In this document: positions 35,314 through 44,504 of the stretch, in pieces
How the letters are laid out: every line of letters starts with the position of its first letter
Numbering within the stretch: the stretch's first letter is position 1
Origin: an uncultured Saprospiraceae bacterium
GTDB taxonomy: Bacteria; Bacteroidota; Bacteroidia; Chitinophagales; Saprospiraceae
Direction: 5' to 3'
NCBI GenBank assembly: GCA_937942435.1
Contig: CALDEM010000012.1
Coordinates: 1-64,000, forward strand
Length of the DNA stretch: 64,000 bases
Position numbers and translations under genes: made by a program
The notes under the pieces: model-generated
Seen by the model: only the letters and a program-made list of their open reading frames with translations
Told to the model about the DNA's origin: nothing
Database searches by the model: none

Positions 35314-36123
35314 ATGGAATTTGACTTAGGAGCAAAAATCAGTGATCTATTGAGCAGTGCAATCTCATGGGCACCGAAACTAGTAGGAGCTATAATCATT
35401 CTAATTATTGGATTTTGGATAGTTGGTATGATCGTTAAGGTCTTACGCAAAGCCATGGATAGCGCAGGATTGGATAAAGATGTACAACCATTTTTAGCAT
35501 CACTTGCAAGTGTTATACTAAAAGTGCTTGTTGTCATCTCAGCTGCCGGTATGGTGGGTATTGAGACGACGGCATTTGCTGCATTGATAGCTGCCGCAGG
35601 TCTTGCTGTTGGTATGGCTATGCAAGGAACTCTTGGACACTTTGCTGCTGGCGTTATGGTTCTAATCTTTAAGCCTTATAGAGTAGGGGACTTAGTTGAT
35701 CTTCAAGGTCAAGTTGGTCATGTTGAGGAGATCCAAGTATTCAATACTGTTCTTAATTCACTTGACAATAAGAAAGTGATCATCCCTAATGGTATCGCTA
35801 CAAGTGGCATCATGACTAACCTTTCTTCACAAGGTAAGTTAAGAGTAGACTTAAACGTTGCTATGCCTTACGAAGAGGATTTTGATAAAGTACAAGGTAT
35901 CATCTCTGGCGCTTTAGACAAAGTATCTAAAAAACTTCCAGATGCACCAACTATCGAAATTGAAAAATTTGACGAGAACAATGTCCTACTTGCAGTAAGA
36001 CCGTATGCTACACCAGAAGATTACTGGGACGTATACTTCCAGTCATACAAAGAGATTAAGAAAGCCTTTGGAGAAGCAGGTATCACAGTTGCTTACCCAA
36101 CAAGAAGGGTGAAAAATATATAA
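35314..36123 (+). CDS. mscS: Small-conductance mechanosensitive channel
   Basis: The 269-residue inner-membrane protein has three membrane segments and the MscS core: the pore helix ALIAAAGLAVGMAMQGTLGH, then FAAGVMVLIFKPYRVGDLVD and the beta domain with VIIPNGIATSGIMTNLSS, and a C-terminal alpha-beta domain. It opens on membrane tension and lets solutes out in osmotic downshock. The length is close to E. coli MscS. It is single and has a strong terminator downstream. Confidence 0.95.
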   Translation: MEFDLGAKISDLLSSAISWAPKLVGAIIILIIGFWIVGMIVKVLRKAMDSAGLDKDVQPFLASLASVILKVLVVISAAGMVGIETTAFAALIAAAGLAVGMAMQGTLGHFAAGVMVLIFKPYRVGDLVDLQGQVGHVEEIQVFNTVLNSLDNKKVIIPNGIATSGIMTNLSSQGKLRVDLNVAMPYEEDFDKVQGIISGALDKVSKKLPDAPTIEIEKFDENNVLLAVRPYATPEDYWDVYFQSYKEIKKAFGEAGITVAYPTRRVKNI

Positions 36124-36153
36124 CATCACTAACCCAAGTGTAGTTATCATGAG

Positions 36154-36187
36154 GAGAGATGCTCAAGCATCTCTCTTTTTTATTTTC
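36154..36187 (+). terminator. Terminator of mscS
   Basis: GAGAGATGC (36154-36162), loop TCAA, GCATCTCTC (36167-36175), then a T-run. It lies 30 bases past the mscS stop and before the converging hydrolase gene. Confidence 0.92.
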
Positions 36188-36201
36188 CACTTTTCTAATC
36201 T

Positions 36202-37410
36202 CTAAAACGCACCTAGCACCTTGCGGACGATACCATCCATGGCGCTTCGATCGATCCATCTCGCTACGATAACGATACCATGTTCTGGGTCGACATAGAC
36301 CATGTTAGTCCCTGCCCCAAGATGAAAATATGAAGACTCTGGTGCACTGGGTAGCATCTTTTTATCCGTATTGAGAAACCAGTTCATGTAACCGTATGAA
36401 GTGTTAGCAGTAGTTGGTGTTAGAGCCATTGATACCCATTCGTCAGATAGGATCTGGTTGCCTCTCCACTTGCCGCGACACATCGTTAGGTATCCAAATC
36501 TTGCTTGATCATACGCATTGATAAACATACCTCCGCCCCAGTGACCACCACCGCTTGGTATCTCTACCGCCTGACCATCCATGATGATCCATGAGTTTTC
36601 ATAACCCATCCATCTCCATGTTGATGTTGCACCTATTGGATCCATGAGGTTTTCTTTGAGGACTTTCTGCAGCGGTTGTCGCCAGACATTAGTCCCCGCA
36701 AGGGCCAGGAGATTGACTCTTGTATCATTGTACTCATAGACAGTCCCTGGCTCTACTCGCTCTCTTTTGATCATCTCTGAGCGCTCTCCACTAGGTCGAT
36801 CTGCCCAGTCAGGCTTGCCCCATAAAGTACCTTGCCAATCACTAGTCTGTCTCAACAGATCATCCCAAGTGATCTTATTATTGTGGTCCGACTTAAAAGG
36901 CTCTATGACCATCGGTTCACCCAAGTGATCTGCCCGATTGGTCCCTCTTGCTGACTGAAGCGGCATGATAGGTGCCATATACATATCAACTGGATCATTG
37001 ACATTAGTGATCAAGCCTCTATCGAATGCCATGCCTATGGTAGAGGATAGAAAGCTCTTAGTCACACTAAATGTCATATCTACTCGATTAGGTTCTCCCC
37101 ACTCAGCGATGATATATCCATCCTTTAGGATCACTCCAGTCTGTGCCCCACGAGTCTTAAATGGTCCCACGCCATCTCCATAAGGTTCTCTACCAAACCC
37201 ATTGAGATAATGATTGATCTCGAGGTTGCGTTCGCCTGAGCTCTCGTTGTCTTGCGCATAGCTGATCGCACTCTTGATACTATCAGCGTTGAGTCCAACA
37301 TCAGCTGGTGTCTTATGGGTCCACTCGTCCGTACGTCCAGGGAAGTAGATCTGGCTATAGCCAAATGTTATACAAGCGAATAGTAAACAGATACTCGATA
37401 GAAGTCTCAT
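36202..37410 (-). CDS. Secreted serine hydrolase (beta-lactamase family, class C-like)
   Basis: The 402-residue protein starts with a signal peptide (LLSSICLLFACITFGYSQ). Penicillin-binding/beta-lactamase features: SxxK in SVTKSFLSSTIG about residues 120-130, and YxN in YEYNDTRVNLLAL about 230. A glycine-rich segment (GGGHWGGGMFINAYDQARF) and a later HLGAGTN triad-like region (in place of KTG) follow. Class C-like enzymes of this size in Bacteroidota are often esterases or D-peptidases; resistance to beta-lactams cannot be claimed. It overlaps the upstream end of the divergent GNAT region and converges with the mscS terminator. Confidence 0.85.
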   Translation of the reverse strand: MRLLSSICLLFACITFGYSQIYFPGRTDEWTHKTPADVGLNADSIKSAISYAQDNESSGERNLEINHYLNGFGREPYGDGVGPFKTRGAQTGVILKDGYIIAEWGEPNRVDMTFSVTKSFLSSTIGMAFDRGLITNVNDPVDMYMAPIMPLQSARGTNRADHLGEPMVIEPFKSDHNNKITWDDLLRQTSDWQGTLWGKPDWADRPSGERSEMIKRERVEPGTVYEYNDTRVNLLALAGTNVWRQPLQKVLKENLMDPIGATSTWRWMGYENSWIIMDGQAVEIPSGGGHWGGGMFINAYDQARFGYLTMCRGKWRGNQILSDEWVSMALTPTTANTSYGYMNWFLNTDKKMLPSAPESSYFHLGAGTNMVYVDPEHGIVIVARWIDRSAMDGIVRKVLGAF

Positions 37411-37435
37411 GATCTCAAATTTTCAATCAAGATAC

Positions 37436-37443
37436 TATCTTCG
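37436..37443 (+). promoter_or_regulatory. Putative -7 element of the GNAT gene
   Basis: TATCTTCG lies 16 bases before the ATG at 37460. Its position supports that ATG rather than the in-frame ATG at 37409, which lies upstream of the element and opposite the hydrolase start codon. Confidence 0.42.
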
Positions 37444-37459
37444 ACTAAAATCAGTACCG

Positions 37460-37879
37460 ATGGATCATGATTCTTACAAAGTCGTTATGCCCTTGACATC
37501 AAAGTATGCTGATCAAGTATGGCGGCTTTATAAACAGGCATGGTGGGCACTGGATCGCGATCTCACTTCTACGATTAAAGTGATAGAAGGAAGTGATCTC
37601 AATGTTGGTATCTTGGATAAGAGTGATCATCTCATAGGATACGCTCGTGTCATCACTGATGGAGTAGAGAAGGCAATGATATATGATGTGATTGTTGATC
37701 TGCAACATCAGGGAAAGAAAGTAGGTCGATTTATAATGGACACTATTCTAAGTGCTCATGCTTGCTCATCAACAAAGCACGTAGAACTATATTGCAAAGA
37801 AGAGATGAAGCCTTTTTATGCGAAGTTGGGCTTTGAAGATATCACTACAGAAGTACGGTTGCTCCGTCTTATAAAGTAG
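37460..37879 (+). CDS. GNAT-family N-acetyltransferase
   Basis: From the ATG at 37460 the protein has 139 residues. It shows the GNAT fold: early helix SKYADQVWRLYKQAWWALD, strand LIGYARVITDGVEKAMIYD, the acetyl-CoA loop VDLQHQGKKVGRFIMDTIL (Q/RxxGxG/A-like), and a late strand-helix HVELYCKEEMKPFYAKLGF. The acceptor is unknown. I rejected the start at 37409 because the -7-like element lies after it. It is single and divergent from the serine hydrolase. Confidence 0.85.
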   Translation: MDHDSYKVVMPLTSKYADQVWRLYKQAWWALDRDLTSTIKVIEGSDLNVGILDKSDHLIGYARVITDGVEKAMIYDVIVDLQHQGKKVGRFIMDTILSAHACSSTKHVELYCKEEMKPFYAKLGFEDITTEVRLLRLIK

Positions 37880-37890
37880 AATTCTAATTT

Positions 37891-38487
37891 CTAAAAGGTG
37901 AGATGGACAAAGTCAACCTTTGTGTTACTTGCTCCCTGCACTGATTCAGTTGATATTTGTGATTTTGAAACACCAAAAGCACTTAGCAAATCTTTGATTG
38001 CCTTTGCTCTATTACGTGCAAGAGAGCGTGATCTATAATTATCGATGTGATAACTTGTTACACTAATTTTATTGATTGTTTTGGATCTATAACTATCAGC
38101 TATTTTTCTAATTTGATCTACACCTGTTTTTTGTAGTAATGCTCGGTCTGGACTAAATCCTATATACTGCTCGGCACTAATACTGATTGGTACTTTGTTT
38201 TCTTCCGTAAATGAAGGTATAGGCTCTGCTTCTTTTTCAAAAAATGCAATTTTGATATCTGTAGGCTCTGCTATTTTAGAAAGTCTACTGACCAAGATAG
38301 CATCACTTTCTGCAGTTGCAAAGTAATTATTGATGCGCTGGTAGGTGGCTGTGATATCTCCGTTAGGGGTTACATCCACGAGATAAGGAGTGCTATTGAT
38401 CAGGACTACCGCTTTCTTAGATACTTCTTGAGCATCTGCGACGTATGTCAGAAAAAAAATGCTGAAGATCTGTATGACTACTTTCAT
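37891..38487 (-). CDS. Secreted OmpA-like protein
   Basis: From the ATG at 38487 the protein has 198 residues with a good signal peptide (VIQIFSIFFLTYVADAQ); a longer frame from 38562 adds a hydrophilic stretch and is unlikely. The C-terminal half resembles an OmpA/MotB domain: ISAEQYIGFSPDRALLQKTG, ISVTSYHIDNYRSRSLARNR, AKAIKDLLSAFGVSKSQI. The central TD-x-x-G motif of typical OmpA domains is not clear, so binding to peptidoglycan is uncertain. It converges with the GNAT gene, the two stops being 11 bases apart. Confidence 0.7.
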   Translation of the reverse strand: MKVVIQIFSIFFLTYVADAQEVSKKAVVLINSTPYLVDVTPNGDITATYQRINNYFATAESDAILVSRLSKIAEPTDIKIAFFEKEAEPIPSFTEENKVPISISAEQYIGFSPDRALLQKTGVDQIRKIADSYRSKTINKISVTSYHIDNYRSRSLARNRAKAIKDLLSAFGVSKSQISTESVQGASNTKVDFVHLTF

Positions 38488-38666
38488 TATCTCTGATTGC
38501 ATTAAACAGTGCTTAGTGGAGTACAAATATTGAGCCATATCACGCGCTCCTCCACCATGCAAGCCAACACAATGTGTTGATAATGAATGATTAATATCAG
38601 TTCTAAGGACTTCATAAGCCCGAATGCAATACCTATATTAGCAGACAAACATTTAATTAATTGATC

Positions 38667-39608
38667 ATGACGAAGAGACTATACTTAAGGATAATATGGA
38701 TAGCAGGTTTGTTCCTTCTGTTCGGTCCTTTGGACGCCCAAGACACCAACGAGATAGAAGGTCGTTGGGACTTGACAGTTGAAAAAGATGGCAAGTCACT
38801 TCCATCTTGGTTAGAGATCAAGCACTCAGGTAGAGGCACCCTTGTTGGCCGATTTGTCTATGCTATGGGAAGTGCACGGCCGATCAGTGTGATTAAGGTA
38901 GACGATAAAGGCAACTTTAGATTTTCGATACCTCCACAGTGGGAAGGTGGCTCAGAGGATATGATATTCACAGGTAGATTAGATGAAGAGCAACTTACGG
39001 GTTCGATGATCTATACCGATGGGTCAGTTAGCTCTTGGACAGGTAAAAAAGCACCTAAGCTTTCGTATAATAGCAATCCAAAATGGGGTACACCTATAGA
39101 TGTATTCAACGGAAAAGACCTCACCGGTTGGTATGCAACTGGAGAAAATCAATGGTTCGTAAAAGACGGTATACTCACCAGTCCAAAGCCAGGTGCCAAT
39201 CTTGTAACCAATCAAAAGTTCACTGACTTTAAATTAGAAGCAGAGTTCCGATATCCAGAAAATGGGAACAGCGGCATATATCTGAGAGGACGTCATGAAG
39301 TACAGATCGAGGATGGAAAAGGCAGAGAGCCTTCTGATATACATTTTGGAGCGATCTACGGTTTCTTAACACCCAACGAGATGGCTGCTGGAGATGCGGG
39401 TACTTGGCAGCGATATGAGATCACATTGATTGGACAGCGCGTCACTATAGTCGCTAATGGTAAATCAATCATCACCGATCAGGCGATACCGGGCATCACA
39501 GGTGGTGCCTTAGATAGTGATGAAGGTGCTCCAGGATCGATGTTTATACAAGGTGATCATGGGCCCGTTGAGTTTAGGAAGTTTGTGGTTACGCCTGTTT
39601 TGGATTAA
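38667..39608 (+). CDS. Secreted DUF1080-domain protein
   Basis: From the ATG at 38667 the protein has 313 residues and a signal peptide (IIWIAGLFLLFGPLDAQ). The first 120 residues form a beta domain (IEGRWDLTVEKDGKSLPSWL); the second part is a DUF1080 (3-keto-disaccharide hydrolase) domain with IDVFNGKDLTGWY, WFVKDGILT, FKLEAEFRYPENGNSGIYLR and DHGPVEFRKF. DUF1080 proteins are lectin-like or act on 3-keto sugars and often go with PSD1/DUF1501 genes, which lie downstream here on the other strand. The protein probably acts on sugars in the periplasm. Confidence 0.85.
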   Translation: MTKRLYLRIIWIAGLFLLFGPLDAQDTNEIEGRWDLTVEKDGKSLPSWLEIKHSGRGTLVGRFVYAMGSARPISVIKVDDKGNFRFSIPPQWEGGSEDMIFTGRLDEEQLTGSMIYTDGSVSSWTGKKAPKLSYNSNPKWGTPIDVFNGKDLTGWYATGENQWFVKDGILTSPKPGANLVTNQKFTDFKLEAEFRYPENGNSGIYLRGRHEVQIEDGKGREPSDIHFGAIYGFLTPNEMAAGDAGTWQRYEITLIGQRVTIVANGKSIITDQAIPGITGGALDSDEGAPGSMFIQGDHGPVEFRKFVVTPVLD

Positions 39609-39720
39609 TAAATTAACGATTCTTGAATTCCCATATCGTTGCAAACGGTCTGGAATCTCACGCAGACATTGATTGTCAGGCTGGCATAACTGCGTTATGT
39701 TGAAGACATCTTGCTGGGAT

Positions 39721-39907
39721 ATGAATATAATGAAAATGAGATTCTCTAAAATAATAATACTGAATGTGATATCAGCGATTATTTTTTATGATGTGTCGAG
39801 AAACCAAAGATGATAATTCAAATCAAGAGACTGCGAGAAAGGCGGTTATTACAGCTCTTGATAACATATTTAGAAAAATCGATTGTGTCTCTTGCAATGC
39901 TGAGTGA
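39721..39907 (+). pseudogene. Frameshifted small lipoprotein gene
   Basis: One frame gives MNIMKMRFSKIIILNVISAI, then IF; another, after a run of six T near 39780-39790, continues MMCRETKDDNSNQETARKAV and ITALDNIFRKIDC, ending in a TGA at 39905. Removing one T joins the two into a small lipoprotein with signal peptide, lipobox (FMMC) and two further Cys near the C-terminus. The frame is broken here by one base in a T-run, so this is either a recent mutation, a phase-variable tract or a base-calling error. Confidence 0.45.
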
Positions 39908-40169
39908 CTAATATAAATTATTAACAATCTTATTGTCCATAGTAACGCTATTCATTGCCTGTGCTTACGAATCCATATTTTATTATTCTGCTTGCGACTG
40001 AGATTTAAATTAGAATATTACAATGGCAACCTACGCTTAGCGTTCAAGTTGTATAACCTCGCGTCGTTATTAAGCATAATGAAACAATACCTCGGCGATG
40101 TTATAGACATTTCGCAGCGCTTTTTGATTTGTTTTAATTGAGATAAAGTCTCCCGGCATTTTATCGACA
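39908..40169. other. Gap before the DUF1501 gene
   Basis: No gene was seen. Together with 39609-39720 this AT-rich stretch shows no terminator of note and separates the plus-strand DUF1080 gene from the minus-strand DUF1501 gene. Confidence 0.4.
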
Positions 40170-41663
40170 TTAAACTATAATTTCCTTAATAACCCGCCCC
40201 TCTACATCAGTCAACCTAAAAGGCCTCCCTTGATATTGATAAGTAAATCGCTCATGATCAAACCCTAACTGATTTAGAATCGTAGCCTGTAGATCAAATG
40301 GTGTCACCTTCCCGCTGATGGTAGAATATCCTATCTCGTCGGTCTCTCCGTGGGTATGACCTTTTTTGATACCACCACCAGCCATCCAGATGGTGAATGC
40401 TTCTACGTGGTGATCACGTCCTTTAAAGGCATTGTCTGTTCCTTCTCTATTTTCTGCCATAGGCGTGCGGCCAAACTCGCCGCCCCACACGACTAAAGTC
40501 TCATCAAGGAGGCCTCTTTGTTTTAAGTCTTTAATTAGGGCCGTCACCGGCTTATCGATCTCAGTACATTTATTTTTAAATCCTATGTCTAGTGCAGTCG
40601 AAGCGTCGACGCCATGTGCATCCCAACCCCAATCATAAAGCTGAACGAAGCGTACGCCGTTCTCAACTAACTTGCGAGCAAGTAAAGCGTTGTTTGCAAA
40701 AGACTCTTTACCAGGGTCTGTGCCGTAGAGGTCATGGATGTATGCTGGTTCCTTGCTGATGTCCATTACTTCTGGAACGGAGATTTGCATTTTGTAGGCC
40801 AACTCATATTGAGCAATGCGACTCAGTGTTTCAGGATCTCCGTATTCTTGATATTCTTGTTCGTTGATTTTGTTGATGGCGTCTATGCTTAGTTTTTTGA
40901 TGTCTCGACTGACACCTTTTGGATCTTGGAGATAGAGGATAGGATCACCTTTGGAGCGACATTGGACACCTTGATAGACAGATGGTAAGAATCCGCTGCC
41001 CCATATACTTTTACCTGCGCTGGGGTTGCTACCTCCAGAAACTAAAACAACAAATGAAGGTAGGTTATCATTCATAGATCCCAGTCCATACGTCACCCAC
41101 GAACCCATACTCGGCCGCCCTAGTCTTGCGCCACCTGTCTGCATGAGTAGTTGTGCTGGCGCATGATTGAACTGATCGGTAGTCACTCCTTTGAGCAGTG
41201 TGATATCGTCTACGATCTCTCTGTGGTGAGGGATAAAATCACTGAGCCAAGTCTGACTCTCGCCATACTTTGCAAATGTGGCTTGTGGTCCAAGCATTTT
41301 AGGTACACCCCTGATAAAGGCAAACTTTTTACCTTCTAATAAAGAAGGTGGACAGTCTTGCCCATCCAGTTTTGCGAGTTCTGGTTTGTAATCAAATAAT
41401 TCTAATTGCGATGGAGCGCCTGCCATATGCAGATAGATGACTGACTTTGCTTTTGGAGCGAAGTGACTTACATTTTGTAGTACATGATTAGCTATCTCTT
41501 TTTTAGAAACAGATGACTCGCCTAATCCACAACTACCCAACATAGAGTTCATCGCTAAACCGCCGAGGCCAAGTGTACAGTTTTTAAGAAACTGTCGTCG
41601 TGTATCCTTTCCAAGTGTGGCGTGGATAGCTTCGAGTTTTATGCGATCAGTATTCTTAGACAT
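40170..41663 (-). CDS. DUF1501-domain protein with Tat signal
   Basis: The 497-residue protein has a twin-arginine signal (KDTRRQFLKNCTLGLGGLAM) about residues 19-40. The DUF1501 domain has a sulfatase-like fold: YLHMAGAPSQLELFDYKP, ITLLKGVTTDQFNHAPAQ, QLYDWGWDAHG, and VVWGGEFGRTPMAENREG with the downstream His of GRDHHVEAF. These proteins are paired with PSD1 cytochrome proteins in Planctomycetes and Saprospiria; their substrate is thought to be a polysaccharide, but the chemistry is not settled. It ends the operon started by the PSD1 gene 11 bases upstream. Confidence 0.9.
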   Translation of the reverse strand: MSKNTDRIKLEAIHATLGKDTRRQFLKNCTLGLGGLAMNSMLGSCGLGESSVSKKEIANHVLQNVSHFAPKAKSVIYLHMAGAPSQLELFDYKPELAKLDGQDCPPSLLEGKKFAFIRGVPKMLGPQATFAKYGESQTWLSDFIPHHREIVDDITLLKGVTTDQFNHAPAQLLMQTGGARLGRPSMGSWVTYGLGSMNDNLPSFVVLVSGGSNPSAGKSIWGSGFLPSVYQGVQCRSKGDPILYLQDPKGVSRDIKKLSIDAINKINEQEYQEYGDPETLSRIAQYELAYKMQISVPEVMDISKEPAYIHDLYGTDPGKESFANNALLARKLVENGVRFVQLYDWGWDAHGVDASTALDIGFKNKCTEIDKPVTALIKDLKQRGLLDETLVVWGGEFGRTPMAENREGTDNAFKGRDHHVEAFTIWMAGGGIKKGHTHGETDEIGYSTISGKVTPFDLQATILNQLGFDHERFTYQYQGRPFRLTDVEGRVIKEIIV

Positions 41664-41674
41664 AGTTTACGAAG

Positions 41675-44389
41675 TTATGTTTTTGTAATGACCTCATCTA
41701 GGTTGAAAATAGCATTGCAGACGATAACCATGGCTGCAAAGGCTGTAGGTTCCTCTGTTGTAACGTCCCTTGTCATTTCTTGAGCTAATTTATAATCTTG
41801 TTTATAAGAATGGAGAGATTGCTCATATAGCGCTTGCAGTACTTCGAGCTTGTTGTCAGGTATGTTATTGTAAGTCGCTAATTGATATGCCTTTTTAATC
41901 ATCCCTGCGGGATCATTATCCCATACACGTTGTGTTAGCTTTTTAGAAAGCTCCATGTAGACTGGATCATTCATAGCATTGAGCGCTTGTAGCGGAGTAT
42001 TGGTCCTGATCCGACGAGAGCTACATGACTCTCTGCCCACTCCATCAAATGTCATCAAAGCAGGGTAGGGACTTGTTCTTTTCCAAAAGGTATAGACAGC
42101 TCTGCGGTATTGATCATCTCCTTTGCTTTGTTGCCACTTGTTGCCATCATAAGGCGCTGACCAGATGCCATCAGGTTGAAAGGGCATCACCGGTTCTCCA
42201 TACATCTTTGGATTCATAGCTCCACTGACAGCTAATGCTTGGTCTCTGATTTGCTCTCCGCTTAATCTGACTCTATTCATGCGAGATAGAAAGGTGTTGT
42301 TGGGATCTTGGGTAAGATGATCATGAGTTGTATAAGATGACTGTTTGTATGTGTCACTCGTTATGATTTCTGTGATCAAACTTTTAAGGCTCCACTTATA
42401 TTCATGGATCAGTTGCCATGATAGATAATCAAGAAGTTCTTGATTGCTTGGGTTGCTTCCTTGCGTGCCCATGTCTTCTAATGTTTCAACCAGGCCTACG
42501 CCAAATATTTGCTCCCAAACTCTATTTACAATAGTGCGACTGGTCAGGGGGTTGTCTGGGTCTGTCATCCATCGTGCGAGCCCTAATCTATCATTAGAAG
42601 CGTCTTCTGGGAAATCATTAAGTATGCCCGGCGTACCTGGATCTACCTTATGACCTGGAGCTAACCAACTTCCTTTTTCAAATAAATGGGTAGTCCTTTT
42701 TAGACTATTGGGGTTCTCAACCATAATCGGTGTGCCGGGCACATCGACTTGGAGCAAGTCCCAGAACTGCTTTTTGTAATCAGCAGCGACCACATCACCC
42801 TCTGGAAACTTCTGCGTGAAATAAAACCAATCAAAGGTGATTCCATTTTGATCGGGGTCTTCTAAACTGTCGTTCTCATAAGTGAAGTAAATGTCATGAA
42901 TGCCCGAGGCCGCTGTAATGTCTATAGTTGATTCAGTCCAACCACTAACATCAGGTTTCTTTATGTCAAAACTTCCGATCACCTTGCCATCGATATGATC
43001 AAGATGCAGATTTAAAGTTCCTTTATCTACTCTCACTTGATATCTAAAGATCAATTGATCTCTATCAGTGAGGTCGACGTTTATTAATCTTGCGGAAGCA
43101 TGGTTTCTCATAGAGAGCCACTTTGTGTCGCTCAGTTCTGCATTTACAAATTTGTCTGTAGTTAGAGAGTTTTGTGCAGGAACAGTTGTCTTTAAAAAAG
43201 TCGCTATCTCATCTGCGTGTTCTTGCGTTGTTGTTGTTGATAACCAAGATCGAAGATTGTTTACTGTTTCTAATTGTGTAGAGTCTAAATGTCTCAACAC
43301 AGGATAGTCTGCATAAGAATCTTCATCTCTTGTATTATTAAAGATGGCAAAGCTTTTATAATATTCCTCATGAGTAAATGGATCATAGGGGTGACTATGA
43401 CATTGGACACAAGCAAAGGTGGTGCCCATGAGGGTCTCCCATGTAGTATTGACTCGATCGATTATAGCAGCGTTTCTAAATTCTTCATTTTCAGTGCCTC
43501 CTTCATCATTGGTCATGGTGTTGCGATGAAAAGCAGTAGCGAGGTATTGATCATCAGTTGGATTTTCTAAAAGGTCACCTGCTAACTGTTCTGTTATGAA
43601 CTGATCATAACTCTTGTCTTCATTAAAAGCTTTGATGACCCAATCTCTATATCTCCATATGTTGCGATTGTCGTCTCGTTCATATCCTTTGGTGTCTGCA
43701 TATCGCGCTAGGTCAAGCCACATCGATGTCCACTTCTCTCCATAGTGTTTGGATGAGAGCAGTGTTTTAACTAACCTATCATAATTCTCCATAGATGGAT
43801 CTTTTAAGAAAAATTCTACTTCGATATAGTCAATAGGATAACCAATTAGATCCATGCTTAATCTTCTTGCAAGAGTGGCAGCATCTGCGACATCAGAAGG
43901 ACGCAAGGTGTACTCATCTAATTTTGAAAAGATAAAAGCATCAATATTTCCATTGCCCCAATTAGAATTTTCAAACTGCGGAATGATGGGTTCTGTCAAT
44001 GATTGATATGCCCAATGCTCTCCCCATTCGGCTCCTTGATTGACCCACTTCGTGAGGATGTCTATCTCTTGGTCTGATAGCTTATGTTCTTTGTATGGCA
44101 TTCGTTCTTCCTCATCTTCTAAAGTTAGGCGGCGGATCATCTCGCTGTTTTTAGCACTGTGTGGTACGATACCAGTATTTCCGGAAGGGAGACTAGCTAA
44201 TGCTTCTTCTTCAAATAACAATGAGAATCCACCTTGCTTTCTAACACCACCATGGCAAGCCAAGCACTTTGCATTAAGTATGGGCTTGACTTGACTACTA
44301 TAATCGATGCGCTCCTCCTGAGAGCAGGAGTAGATAGTCCCCATCACCAAGAGTGATAGACTGATGTAGCAGATAGATTTTAATGTCAT
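41675..44389 (-). CDS. PSD1 protein (PSCyt1-DUF1549-DUF1553) with inserted carbohydrate-binding-like domain
   Basis: The 904-residue lipoprotein (lipobox TIYSC) starts with a cytochrome-like domain with heme motif CLACHG about residues 41-46. DUF1549 follows at about 140-350 (FIFSKLDEYTLRPSDVA, WLDLARYADTKGYERDD, a second possible heme motif CVQCHSHPYDPFTHEEYY), then a beta-rich insert at about 440-560, and DUF1553 at about 610-870 (TSRTIVNRVWEQIFGVGL, RRIRTNTPLQALNAMNDP). The insert (DQLIFRYQVRVDKGTLNLHL and GWTESTIDITAASGIHDIYF) looks like a CBM6-type module. It is probably a periplasmic multi-heme protein acting with the DUF1501 partner on a polysaccharide. Confidence 0.88.
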   Translation of the reverse strand: MTLKSICYISLSLLVMGTIYSCSQEERIDYSSQVKPILNAKCLACHGGVRKQGGFSLLFEEEALASLPSGNTGIVPHSAKNSEMIRRLTLEDEEERMPYKEHKLSDQEIDILTKWVNQGAEWGEHWAYQSLTEPIIPQFENSNWGNGNIDAFIFSKLDEYTLRPSDVADAATLARRLSMDLIGYPIDYIEVEFFLKDPSMENYDRLVKTLLSSKHYGEKWTSMWLDLARYADTKGYERDDNRNIWRYRDWVIKAFNEDKSYDQFITEQLAGDLLENPTDDQYLATAFHRNTMTNDEGGTENEEFRNAAIIDRVNTTWETLMGTTFACVQCHSHPYDPFTHEEYYKSFAIFNNTRDEDSYADYPVLRHLDSTQLETVNNLRSWLSTTTTQEHADEIATFLKTTVPAQNSLTTDKFVNAELSDTKWLSMRNHASARLINVDLTDRDQLIFRYQVRVDKGTLNLHLDHIDGKVIGSFDIKKPDVSGWTESTIDITAASGIHDIYFTYENDSLEDPDQNGITFDWFYFTQKFPEGDVVAADYKKQFWDLLQVDVPGTPIMVENPNSLKRTTHLFEKGSWLAPGHKVDPGTPGILNDFPEDASNDRLGLARWMTDPDNPLTSRTIVNRVWEQIFGVGLVETLEDMGTQGSNPSNQELLDYLSWQLIHEYKWSLKSLITEIITSDTYKQSSYTTHDHLTQDPNNTFLSRMNRVRLSGEQIRDQALAVSGAMNPKMYGEPVMPFQPDGIWSAPYDGNKWQQSKGDDQYRRAVYTFWKRTSPYPALMTFDGVGRESCSSRRIRTNTPLQALNAMNDPVYMELSKKLTQRVWDNDPAGMIKKAYQLATYNNIPDNKLEVLQALYEQSLHSYKQDYKLAQEMTRDVTTEEPTAFAAMVIVCNAIFNLDEVITKT

Positions 44390-44504
44390 GATCCTGTTGT
44401 AGGGTCATAGACAAGATATCAAATAATGATCGAAAAATTGAACAGCCAATAGCAGATGATTCTATAAGAGATTCATTTGCGTCTTTATCAATGTCAGATT
44501 ATAC

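Noticed and set aside
36202-37410. True class C beta-lactamase
   Set aside because: SxxK and YxN are present, but the KTG box is not standard and the family is dominated by esterases and peptidases, so only serine hydrolase is claimed.
43289-43570. 93-codon plus-strand frame
   Set aside because: Shadow of the PSD1 gene.
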